Part shown: one piece after another, positions 1-5,788 of the stretch
Layout: every line of letters begins with the position of its first letter
Position numbering within the stretch: position 1 is the first letter of the stretch
From: Alphaproteobacteria bacterium
GTDB taxonomy: Bacteria; Pseudomonadota; Alphaproteobacteria; Sphingomonadales; Sphingomonadaceae
NCBI GenBank assembly: GCA_028293005.1
Contig: JAQGLH010000127.1
Span: 1-5,788 of the forward strand
Direction of reading: 5' to 3'
DNA length: 5,788 bases
The notes under the pieces: model-generated
The model's database searches: none
Told to the model about the DNA's origin: nothing
What the model saw: the letters and a program-made list of their open reading frames with translations, nothing else
Position numbers and translations under genes: made by a program

Positions 1-23
1 CTTCGATCTCATCGCAGCCTGCT

Positions 24-317
24 CTAGTCGAACAGCTCTTCCAGGAACGACTTCTTGCGCTTCGGATAATGGCCGTGCTGATTGCCATGTCCATGCTGCT
101 GGTATCTTGGCGGCTCCGGCTGGTAGCCCTGCGCGGCCCGAGGTGGCGCTGCAGGCGCGATCTCTTCGGCGCTCCGCGCGATGATCTTGTCCAATTCCCC
201 GCGGTCGAGCCACACGCCGCGGCATTGCGGACAATAATCGATCTCGACCCCTTGGCGCTCGCTCATCACGAGCGCGACATTGCAGATCGGGCAGGGCATT
301 CCGGCGGCGTTGGTCAT
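24..317 (-). CDS. Small zinc-ribbon protein (TFIIB-type zinc finger family)
   Basis: This is a 97-residue cytoplasmic protein with no signal peptide or membrane segment. Residues 9-12 (CPIC) and 29-32 (CPQC) form two CxxC knuckles expected to bind one zinc. They are followed by GVWLDRGEL (34-42), a signature I recognise from the zf-TFIIB-like bacterial family. A Pro/Ala/Gln-rich linker (about 52-73) leads to a His-rich patch (HGHGNQHGHY, 75-84) and a basic-then-acidic tail, KRKKSFLEELFD. The length is normal for the family, which has no well-defined biochemical role; protein or nucleic-acid contact through the ribbon is inference. The ATG is supported by AGGAG on the minus strand, five bases upstream. 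It is transcribed away from the catalase gene, so the two do not share an operon. Family assignment is firm; function is unknown. Confidence 0.88.
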   Translation of the reverse strand: MTNAAGMPCPICNVALVMSERQGVEIDYCPQCRGVWLDRGELDKIIARSAEEIAPAAPPRAAQGYQPEPPRYQQHGHGNQHGHYPKRKKSFLEELFD

Positions 318-322
318 TTGGG

Positions 323-327
323 CTCCT
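323..327 (-). promoter_or_regulatory. Ribosome binding site of the zinc-ribbon gene
   Basis: The plus strand reads CTCCT, which is AGGAG on the minus strand. It lies five bases before the ATG at 317-315 and supports that start. Confidence 0.7.
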
Positions 328-768
328 ATCGAGTGGGTGGAGAAGCCCGGCGCTGCTTGTTCTTCAACAAAGACCGGGCTCGCTCAAAGCGGTCCGACAT
401 CACAGCCTGGTGGCTGCCAGAGGGGCCCGGCCCGCGCGCTCTAGTTGGAGACGATCGGTCGAAAACGCAAACAGCTTGGTCGTGATTAAGGCAGCGTTCG
501 CCGGACCAGAAAAATGCCGCTCCGAATGCGAAGGCCTCCGGCACCGCACCGGATGGGGGGAAGGATTCGACGTAGCGGCGGGCGATCGATCGTGTGCCGG
601 ACAGCCAGCTCTGTCGTTGACATCCAAAGACATGGCCTGGGCACGGCGCTTAACTAAATTATTGATCTACCGCAACTTACCCTGTCGTTGTCGGTTTCCT
701 GACTTCACGTCTCGGCTACGTGGCTTAGCGCCGGGCGTCGCCGGGCAAGGCATGGTGCGCCGATTCAC

Positions 769-774
769 AAGGAG
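769..774 (+). promoter_or_regulatory. Ribosome binding site of katE
   Basis: AAGGAG lies five bases before the ATG at 780. This strong Shine-Dalgarno match fixes the catalase start and argues against upstream in-frame alternatives. Confidence 0.85.
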
Positions 775-779
775 CATCC

Positions 780-2987
780 ATGGCCAAGAAACCCGCGTCC
801 GCGAAGTCCGCCACCATCCCTGCCAATCTTGCTCCGGGTGCGCCGCTGTCCGGCGAATCCCCGCAGAAAGCGTCGCCGATTCCGGCCGATGTCCTCGTCT
901 CGGAGAGCTATGCCGAACGGCAATCCGACGGTGGCGAGACGCATCAGAGCGCCGGCGACGGCGTCGCGGTGTTGACCACCCAGCAAGGCGTCCCCGTCGC
1001 TGACGATCAGAACAGCCTCAAACAAGGCGCGCGCGGTCCGGTGTTGCTCGAGGATGCCCATTTCCGCGAGAAGATCTTTCATTTCGACCATGAGCGCATT
1101 CCGGAGCGCGTCGTTCATGCCCGCGGCTACGGCGCGCACGGTTTCTTCGAGCTGACCGACAGCCTCGCCGACGTCAGCCGCGCCGATCTCTTCCAGCGCG
1201 TCGGCGAGCGCACACCGGCTTTCGTGCGCTTCTCCACCGTCGCGGGGTCCAAGGGTTCGTTCGATCTGGCGCGGGACGTGAGAGGGTTTGCGGTCAAGCT
1301 TTATACGCAGGAGGGCAATTGGGATCTCGTCGGCAACAACATCCCCGTCTTCTTCATCCAGGATGCGATAAAGTTTCCCGACCTCATCCACGCGGCGAAG
1401 CCCGAGCCCGACCGCGCCTTTCCTCAAGCGCAGACGGCGCACGACAACTTCTGGGATTTCATCAGCCTCACCCCGGAAAGCATGCACATGGTCATGTGGA
1501 TCATGTCCGATCGCACGATCCCGCGCTCCTATCGCACGATGGAGGGTTTCGGGGTCCACACCTTCCGCCTCGTCGACGCCAAAGGTCGGTCGACCTTCGA
1601 CAAGTTCCATTGGAAGCCCAAGCAGTGGCTGCAGTCGGTGCTGTGGAACGAGGCGGTCAAGATCAATGGCGCCGATCCCGACTATCACCGCCGCGACCTG
1701 TGGGACGCAATCAACGGCGGCGATTTTCCCGAATGGGAGCTCGGCGTCCAACTGTTCGACCAGGAATTCGCCGACGGCTTCGACTTCGATGTGCTCGACG
1801 CCACCAAGATCATCCCCGAGGAAATCCTGCCGATCCGCGTCGTCGGCCGGCTTGTCCTCGACCGCGTCGTCGACAATTTCTTCGCAGAGACCGAGCAGGT
1901 CGCCTTTTGCACCCAAAATGTCGTGCCGGGGATAGACTTCACGAACGATCCCCTCCTCCAGGGGCGCAACTTCTCGTACCTCGACACTCAGCTGAAGCGG
2001 CTTGGCGGCCCCAACTTCACCCATATCCCGATCAACGCACCCAAATGTCCGGTCGCTCATTTCCAGCAGGACGGGCATATGGCGATGACCAATCCCCGCG
2101 GGCGGGTCAATTACGAGCCCAACAGTTGGGGTGCCACGATCGGCGGCCCGCGCGAAGATCCGGTCCGCGGCTTCACGAGCTTTGCTGCCACCGAGGACGG
2201 CCCGAAGCTGCGGATCCGTCCGGAGAGTTTCGCCGACCACTACAGCCAAGCCCGGCTCTTCTATGTCAGCCAGCTGCCCATCGAGCAGAAGCATATCGCC
2301 GACGCGCTCGTATTCGAGCTCAGCAAGGTCGAGCGACCGGACATCCGTGCACGGATGGTGTCGCACCTTCTCAACATCGATGAAGCGCTTGCCACGACAG
2401 TGGCGGACGGCCTCGGGCTGCCGCAGCTTCCAGAGCCGGCGCAAGCGGCGCGACCAACGATCACCGATCTGCCGCCGTCGGACGCGCTCTCGATCGTCAA
2501 GAACGGCCCGCCAAGCTTCAAGGGCCGCAAGCTCGGCATCCTGCTGAGCGACGGCGCCGATGCCGCACTGTTCAAGGCCCTGGTCAAGGCGATCGACAAG
2601 GTCGGAGCGATTTATGAAGTCGTCGCTCCCAAGATTGGCGGCGTCACCTTGTCGGACGGCACGAAGGTGGCTGCGAAGCAGAAGATCGATGGCGGGCCAT
2701 CGGTGCTGTTCGACGCGGTTGCGATCATCGTCTCGGACGAAGGAGCCGCGCAGCTTGCAAGCGACGCGGCAACCCAGGACTTCGTGCGCGACGCCTTCGG
2801 GCACTGCAAGTTCATCGGCCTCACCAAGGAGGCTGAGCCGATCTTCGCCAAGGGCGGCATCGCCGACGATCTCGACGAGGCTTGTCTCGCGCTCGCCACC
2901 GCGAAGGATGCGGCGGCGTTCGTGGAAGCGATCGCGGCCCTTCGCTACTGGCCGCGCGAGCTCGAGGTCGATCTCGATGCCAAATGA
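780..2987 (+). CDS. katE: Large-subunit (clade 2, HPII-type) monofunctional haem catalase
   Basis: This 735-residue cytoplasmic enzyme converts hydrogen peroxide to water and oxygen; E. coli HPII has 753 residues. A disordered N-terminal extension (1-80) precedes the catalase core (about 83-500). The distal His is H113 (VVHARG, 111-116) and the distal Asn is N186 (VGNNIP). S152, D182, F191 and F199 match HPII pocket and channel positions by constant offset. The proximal haem ligand is Y400, within [16 protein letters not shown], with R396 nearby. A linker leads to the C-terminal flavodoxin/DJ-1-like domain (about 582-726), the hallmark of large-subunit catalases. All core catalytic residues are present. 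One oddity is C377 at the position of HPII His392, which forms the His-Tyr crosslink to the haem-ligand Tyr. The gene has a strong Shine-Dalgarno site and overlaps the downstream ankyrin gene by 11 bases. The assignment is very secure; regulation is not visible in the sequence. Confidence 0.97.
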   Translation: MAKKPASAKSATIPANLAPGAPLSGESPQKASPIPADVLVSESYAERQSDGGETHQSAGDGVAVLTTQQGVPVADDQNSLKQGARGPVLLEDAHFREKIFHFDHERIPERVVHARGYGAHGFFELTDSLADVSRADLFQRVGERTPAFVRFSTVAGSKGSFDLARDVRGFAVKLYTQEGNWDLVGNNIPVFFIQDAIKFPDLIHAAKPEPDRAFPQAQTAHDNFWDFISLTPESMHMVMWIMSDRTIPRSYRTMEGFGVHTFRLVDAKGRSTFDKFHWKPKQWLQSVLWNEAVKINGADPDYHRRDLWDAINGGDFPEWELGVQLFDQEFADGFDFDVLDATKIIPEEILPIRVVGRLVLDRVVDNFFAETEQVAFCTQNVVPGIDFTNDPLLQGRNFSYLDTQLKRLGGPNFTHIPINAPKCPVAHFQQDGHMAMTNPRGRVNYEPNSWGATIGGPREDPVRGFTSFAATEDGPKLRIRPESFADHYSQARLFYVSQLPIEQKHIADALVFELSKVERPDIRARMVSHLLNIDEALATTVADGLGLPQLPEPAQAARPTITDLPPSDALSIVKNGPPSFKGRKLGILLSDGADAALFKALVKAIDKVGAIYEVVAPKIGGVTLSDGTKVAAKQKIDGGPSVLFDAVAIIVSDEGAAQLASDAATQDFVRDAFGHCKFIGLTKEAEPIFAKGGIADDLDEACLALATAKDAAAFVEAIAALRYWPRELEVDLDAK

Positions 2988-3579
2988 ACGACAGGGCTTG
3001 GCGGCGGCTGATGACGAACGGTCGCCGCCGCTGCCCTCGCCGGAACGGCTTCAGCAGCTTCTGTTCGATGCGGCGCGGCTCGGACGAGAGGAGATGATCG
3101 CCCCGCTGTTGCAGGCCGGTGCCGATGTCACGGCAGTGGACGCGAACGGCCACAGCGCGCTCATTCTCGCCAGCTACCACGGTCATGAAGGGGCAACTGC
3201 CCTGCTTCTGCAGCGTGGCGCGGTGGTCGACCAGCCGGACAAGTCGCGGGGAAACACCGCGTTGATGGGCGTGGCGTTCAAAGGGCACGTCTCGATCGCA
3301 GAGCTTTTGCTCGAGGCCGGGGCGGATCCTGATGCGACTAACCTCGCCGGGCAAACCGCGCTGATGATGGCGGCGCTGTTTGGGCATGGCGCGATCGTCG
3401 ATCGACTGTTGGACCGGGGTGGCGACCCCCACCGCCAGGATGCTGCCGGCAACAGCGCAGTTTCCGTAGCCCGATCGCAGTGTAATGATGCGATGGTCGC
3501 ACGGCTCGCTACCGCCTCGGCCGCAGCGGCAACGGCCTCAAGATCCGCGAGAAATATATCGTCGTCTGCAACGATCTGA
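2977..3579 (+). CDS. Ankyrin-repeat protein coupled to katE
   Basis: The ATG at 2977 lies inside the last codons of katE (11-base overlap), with GAGG at 2964-2967 nine bases upstream. The product is 200 residues. About four ankyrin repeats are visible: roughly 24-56 ([23 protein letters not shown]), 57-89 ([22 protein letters not shown]), 90-123 ([21 protein letters not shown]) and 124-156 ([21 protein letters not shown]), plus a partial fifth at 157-177. No signal peptide is seen, so it should be cytoplasmic like its partner. Ankyrin proteins beside catalase genes (P. aeruginosa AnkB with KatB, C. jejuni Cj1386 with KatA) support catalase activity; a similar helper role here is inferred from position. 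The last 23 residues (from A178) are low-complexity Ala/Ser with poor codon bias, while a shifted frame becomes strongly biased, so the natural C-terminus may be damaged. Confidence 0.88.
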   Translation: MPNERQGLAAADDERSPPLPSPERLQQLLFDAARLGREEMIAPLLQAGADVTAVDANGHSALILASYHGHEGATALLLQRGAVVDQPDKSRGNTALMGVAFKGHVSIAELLLEAGADPDATNLAGQTALMMAALFGHGAIVDRLLDRGGDPHRQDAAGNSAVSVARSQCNDAMVARLATASAAAATASRSARNISSSATI

Positions 3580-3710
3580 TCCCGCGCCAGATGGACCTGT
3601 TCAACGTCTAGGTGGGGCTGATCGTCGCCGTACCAGAAATGGCAGCCAAGTTGACCCTCGACTCTGCTGAGCATGCGGTGCAGGCGTGGGTAAGCGCGAG
3701 GATACGCTAG
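3489..3710 (+). pseudogene. Probable gene remnant, unrecognised, interrupted by TAG at 3609
   Basis: This frame, shifted from the ankyrin frame, is open from 3489 to a TAG at 3609-3611 and then to another TAG at 3708-3710. Between 3507 and 3608, 31 of 34 codons end in G or C, as expected of a real gene in this genome. The ankyrin frame over the same bases loses that bias. The translation includes [17 protein letters not shown] then MDLFNV before the first stop. After it comes VGLIVAVPEMAAKL and an amphipathic-looking tail. The first stop could be a mutated TGG (Trp), which would restore one continuous frame. I saw no start codon with a ribosome site and do not recognise the family. It could instead be a -1 shifted extension of the ankyrin gene or a chance pattern. 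Confidence 0.4.
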
Positions 3711-3733
3711 TCGGGAAAATATTGTCGACCGGA

Positions 3734-3779
3734 GGGATTCACACGGGATTCCGGCGCTGGTAGGGCTGTCTTCGGATTC
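3734..3779. repeat. Three GATTC (GANTC) sites upstream of the methyltransferase operon
   Basis: GGGATTC occurs at 3734-3740 and again at 3745-3751, exactly 11 bases apart, about one helical turn. A third GGATTC lies at 3774-3779. Each contains GATTC, a form of GANTC, the target of the alphaproteobacterial cell-cycle methylase CcrM; a fourth GANTC (GACTC) lies at 3660-3664. The sites fall between the probable remnant and the methyltransferase start, where a promoter or operator is expected. A weak stem, CCGGA/TCCGG (3729-3733 and 3750-3754), spans the first pair. I could not place a -35/-10 pair. A regulatory role is inference. Confidence 0.45.
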
Positions 3780-3790
3780 ACCATAACGTC

Positions 3791-3795
3791 AGGGG
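3791..3795 (+). promoter_or_regulatory. Ribosome binding site of the D12 methyltransferase
   Basis: AGGGG lies six bases before the ATG at 3802. It supports that start, which also places the family's N-terminal YIGSK motif at residues 5-9. Confidence 0.65.
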
Positions 3796-3801
3796 CGACG
3801 G

Positions 3802-4899
3802 ATGACGTTCCGCTACATCGGCTCGAAAGCTCGTATGGCAGGGCCGCTTGCGGATGCCATTGAGGCGTTCGACGACGGTACTGGCCGCTTTGTTGACGCT
3901 TTCAGCGGCAGCGGCGTCGTGAGCGAACTGGCGGCATCACTTGGTTGGCCGGTGTGGGCCAATGACACGCTGGAAAGCGCCGCCGTGATGACGACCGCCA
4001 GATTGGTTTCCGTTGCCGACGTACGGATGGAGCGGCTTGGAGGCTACGCTGGCGCAGTCGAAAGACTCAACAAACTCAAGCCCTCAGAAGGCCCGATGTG
4101 GCGGATCTACAGCCCGGCCTCGGCGTATTTCGATCCCGACCGCATTGAACGGCGCTATTTCACGGAGCGGAACGCGGCAGCGATTGATGCGGCCCGCGCA
4201 CAGATTGCAGAATGGGGGAAGAACGGCCTCCTGACACCCCGCGAAGAGCAGCTGCTCATCGCTGACCTCATTTCGGCGGCCAATCGCGTTGCCAACATTG
4301 CTGGCACCTATGGCTGCTTCTTGAGCACATGGCAGAATTCCACGCATCAGCCACTGCAGCTCCGGCCGCGAGAGCTGAAAAATGAACCAGTTGAATTCGT
4401 GACGACGGTGGCCGACGTGGCCGAGGTGCGTCCCGCTTCAACTGACCTAGTCTACCTGGACCCGCCATATACTAAACGACAGTATGCATCATATTACCAT
4501 ATCTTGGAGACGATTGCCGTTGGGGACGAGCCGGAGGTGGAGGGCGTTAGCGGCCTGCGGCCCTGGAAAGATAAGGCCTCGGTATTTTGCTATAAGAAGA
4601 GGGCGCTCCGCGCCTTGGTTTCGCTGGTCGAGCGCATCGCGTCCCGGCGCGTGCTGATCTCATACAGTTGCGAAGGGCACGTCGACTTGAACGATCTTCG
4701 TGCGGGCCTGGAGACCAGCGGCAGGGTTGAATGCGCGCCAGTTCAAGGCATCGGACGTTACCGGCCAAACCGCACCGCCAGTGCCAACGGCAACACGGTG
4801 ACGGAATATGTTCTAAGCTTCACCCGATGCGATGATCGGGTTAGGGCCAACGAGTCGGCACTCAGCGGCGGCTGCCAGTTGCAGGAACTTGCAACATGA
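3802..4899 (+). CDS. D12-class N6-adenine DNA methyltransferase (type IIS M.FokI-like)
   Basis: This 365-residue protein transfers a methyl group from S-adenosylmethionine to adenine N6 in a specific DNA sequence. The N-terminal FRYIGSK (3-9) is the D12-family SAM-pocket element. DAFSGSG (32-38) is motif I and ND (54-55) is the motif II acidic position. DPPY (220-223) is the catalytic motif IV. The stretch between about 70 and 200 should hold target recognition. The motif IV context (DPPYTKRQY, then YYHILETIA) and the later ISYSCEG (286-292) resemble, from memory, methylases of type IIS systems such as FokI more than housekeeping Dam. The C-terminus (about 341-365) looks unstructured. Its stop overlaps the start of a second methyltransferase (ATGA), so the two are co-translated. 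The target sequence cannot be read from the protein. No nuclease is visible in the window. Confidence 0.92.
   Translation: MTFRYIGSKARMAGPLADAIEAFDDGTGRFVDAFSGSGVVSELAASLGWPVWANDTLESAAVMTTARLVSVADVRMERLGGYAGAVERLNKLKPSEGPMWRIYSPASAYFDPDRIERRYFTERNAAAIDAARAQIAEWGKNGLLTPREEQLLIADLISAANRVANIAGTYGCFLSTWQNSTHQPLQLRPRELKNEPVEFVTTVADVAEVRPASTDLVYLDPPYTKRQYASYYHILETIAVGDEPEVEGVSGLRPWKDKASVFCYKKRALRALVSLVERIASRRVLISYSCEGHVDLNDLRAGLETSGRVECAPVQGIGRYRPNRTASANGNTVTEYVLSFTRCDDRVRANESALSGGCQLQELAT
4878..4895 (+). promoter_or_regulatory. Hairpin over the ribosome site of the second methyltransferase
   Basis: GTTGCA (4878-4883) and TGCAAC (4890-4895) are perfect inverted repeats around a six-base loop, ending directly before the ATG at 4896. 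The only Shine-Dalgarno-like stretch, AGGA at 4883-4886, lies in the loop and stem edge. Ribosomes finishing the upstream gene would melt it, so it may enforce coupled translation. The stem is short and could be chance. Confidence 0.35.
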
Positions 4900-5788
4900 G
4901 CGCACCGCCCCCGCTTGAACGGGTGCGGTTGGCTGGGGCGGATCAGGTTCTCTCGCGCGCGGCCCGGGGCGGCGCACCCGGCGGTTATGTCCGCCGTCTC
5001 GATATTCTTGATGCGGCGGCTTCACTTATTGGTGGGTTTGATTTGGCGATCTACCGCAAAAAGTGTGTGCCGGAGACGCAGCTAAGTCTTACGGAGGCTG
5101 CCGCGTTGGCTGAGCCCGTCGTGGTGGAAATTGGCCGGACGTTGATCCCTCCCGCTCTGGCACTCAGCGCCCTGGCGCGCGAGCCGCTATCGAAGCATGA
5201 GACCAGGAGTGTTGGCGCACATTACACGGACTTCCGGCTGGCTCTCCTGATCGGTCGACTAGCCTCGAACTTAAATTCCCGGCGGGGACCAATTCTCGAT
5301 CCCGCATCAGGTGCCGGAATGCTGCTTGCGGCGGCCAGCATCGTTGCATGCGAGGGGGGCCAATCGGCCAGCCATTGGATCGCGGAAAAGGTGATTGCCG
5401 CGGACCAGTCCCGAAATGCCCTGCGGGGCGCCCAGCTAAGCTTAGCCTCTCTTACGAACGATGCCGGCGCGATTGCCGAAATGTCATCGCGATGGCTGCA
5501 AGGCGATAGCCTGCTTAGATCGCAATCGGACTGGCGCGCCACGATTGGAGGTGGGCTGGGCGCCATTGTCGCAAACCCGCCCTGGGAAAAGCTCAAGGTT
5601 CTGCGGCACGAGCATGAAATAGCGGCTGGGGTGGCGAGACACTATGGTGCAGCCCATTCCAATGAGCCTAGCGCTGATTTTCACGAGGAGCGCGCGCGCG
5701 TGCGCCGGTACGCTGATGCAATCATCAATCGTTATCCCCTCGCTGGTCGAGGCGAGACCGACCTATTCGTCGCGTTCACACAAATGAT
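4896..5788 (+). CDS. Gamma-class N6-adenine DNA methyltransferase (Eco57I/TaqI-like), truncated by the window end
   Basis: The ATG at 4896 overlaps the preceding stop (ATGA), and the frame stays open to the window edge, giving 297 residues without a stop. The motif order is that of the gamma amino-methyltransferases. GAHYTDFRLALLIGRLA (107-123) contains motif X, and ILDPASGAGMLL (133-144) is motif I. AAD (168-170) is motif II, GDSL (203-206) is near motif III, and ANPPWEKLK (226-234) contains the catalytic NPPW. GETDLFVAF (286-294) resembles the helix after motif IV in Eco57I-like enzymes. It should methylate adenine N6 using SAM. The first 105 residues match nothing I recognise. The missing C-terminus should hold the target-recognition domain and could include more. 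Codons such as CTA, TTA, ATA, AGA and AGG are frequent compared with katE. It could be a modification-only subunit, a fused restriction-modification enzyme lacking its nuclease at the N-terminus, or part of a multi-gene defence system. Confidence 0.88.
   Translation, partial: MSAPPPLERVRLAGADQVLSRAARGGAPGGYVRRLDILDAAASLIGGFDLAIYRKKCVPETQLSLTEAAALAEPVVVEIGRTLIPPALALSALAREPLSKHETRSVGAHYTDFRLALLIGRLASNLNSRRGPILDPASGAGMLLAAASIVACEGGQSASHWIAEKVIAADQSRNALRGAQLSLASLTNDAGAIAEMSSRWLQGDSLLRSQSDWRATIGGGLGAIVANPPWEKLKVLRHEHEIAAGVARHYGAAHSNEPSADFHEERARVRRYADAIINRYPLAGRGETDLFVAFTQM

Larger units (their letters stand above)
318..779. other. Divergent intergenic region, no gene recognised
   Basis: These 462 bases separate two divergently transcribed genes and must hold both promoters. 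Short open frames cross it on both strands, but their translations are Arg/Pro/Ser-rich, match no family I know and lack good start signals. A perfect sigma-70-like TTGACA lies at 617-622, but no -10 element sits at the right spacing. A short inverted repeat, GACAG/CTGTC (600-604 and 611-615), lies just before it. The most A/T-rich patch is 649-668. The octamer CGCCGGGC occurs twice, at 729-736 and 739-746. GANTC sites occur at 564-568 and 762-766. I saw no clear OxyR site and no GGAAC-N16-CGTT general-stress promoter. Confidence 0.6.

Noticed and set aside
326..633. Short minus-strand open frames upstream of the zinc-ribbon gene.
   Set aside because: They overlap each other in different frames, have biased Arg/Ser/Pro composition and show no recognisable domain or convincing start.
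617..660. Possible katE promoter starting with TTGACA at 617-622.
   Set aside because: No -10-like hexamer occurs 15-19 bases later; the first A/T-rich stretch (TTAACT at 650) is 27 bases away.
410..1003. A 197-residue plus-strand open frame running from the intergenic region into katE.
   Set aside because: It overlaps the catalase start in another frame, has an Arg-rich translation with no family match, and lacks a ribosome site at its ATG.
765..2804. A 679-residue open frame on the minus strand, antisense to katE.
   Set aside because: It mirrors the catalase codons in a G+C-rich gene, where stops are rare on the opposite strand. Its Asp/Glu/Arg/Val-rich translation matches no family, whereas the plus strand is an unmistakable catalase.
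3485..3670. A 61-residue plus-strand open frame overlapping the end of the ankyrin gene.
   Set aside because: It is Arg/Pro-rich, with poor codon bias. The neighbouring frame over the same bases is far more gene-like and explains this one as a shadow.
3729..3754. Possible transcription terminator (CCGGA/TCCGG stem) after the ankyrin gene.
   Set aside because: The stem is only five pairs with a 16-base loop and has no T-run, so it does not meet the form of an intrinsic terminator.

Overview
The window is G+C-rich, with coding thirds dominated by G/C. Catalase and ankyrin genes of this type and GANTC-containing spacers suggest an alphaproteobacterium, perhaps a sphingomonad or relative; this is inference, as no rRNA or other marker is present. 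No tRNA, rRNA, CRISPR array, insertion sequence or intact transposase was seen.

Layout. (1) 24-317, minus strand: a small zinc-ribbon protein with two CxxC pairs and a His-rich tail. (2) 318-779: a divergent intergenic region with no convincing gene. (3) 780-2987, plus strand: a large-subunit (clade 2, HPII-like) catalase, katE, with its C-terminal flavodoxin-like domain. (4) 2977-3579: a cytoplasmic ankyrin-repeat protein whose start overlaps the catalase stop by 11 bases, implying translational coupling. (5) About 3489-3801: a junction with a codon-biased, interrupted reading frame I cannot name (probable gene remnant), then a short spacer with three GATTC (GANTC) sites in 46 bases. (6) 3802-4899: a D12-class adenine DNA methyltransferase resembling the type IIS (FokI-like) methylases. 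(7) 4896 to beyond the window end: a second adenine DNA methyltransferase of the gamma motif order (Eco57I/TaqI-like), overlapping the first by ATGA and cut off at the right edge.

The catalase and ankyrin genes form a peroxide-detoxification unit. Ankyrin proteins encoded beside catalases are known in Pseudomonas and Campylobacter to support catalase activity. The two tandem adenine methyltransferases look like the left part of a restriction-modification or other DNA-modification defence island inserted after the stress-response pair. Their codon use is looser and more A/T-tolerant than the catalase's, and the junction carries what looks like a broken gene. Any nuclease or helicase would lie to the right of the window, so the system type cannot be settled here.
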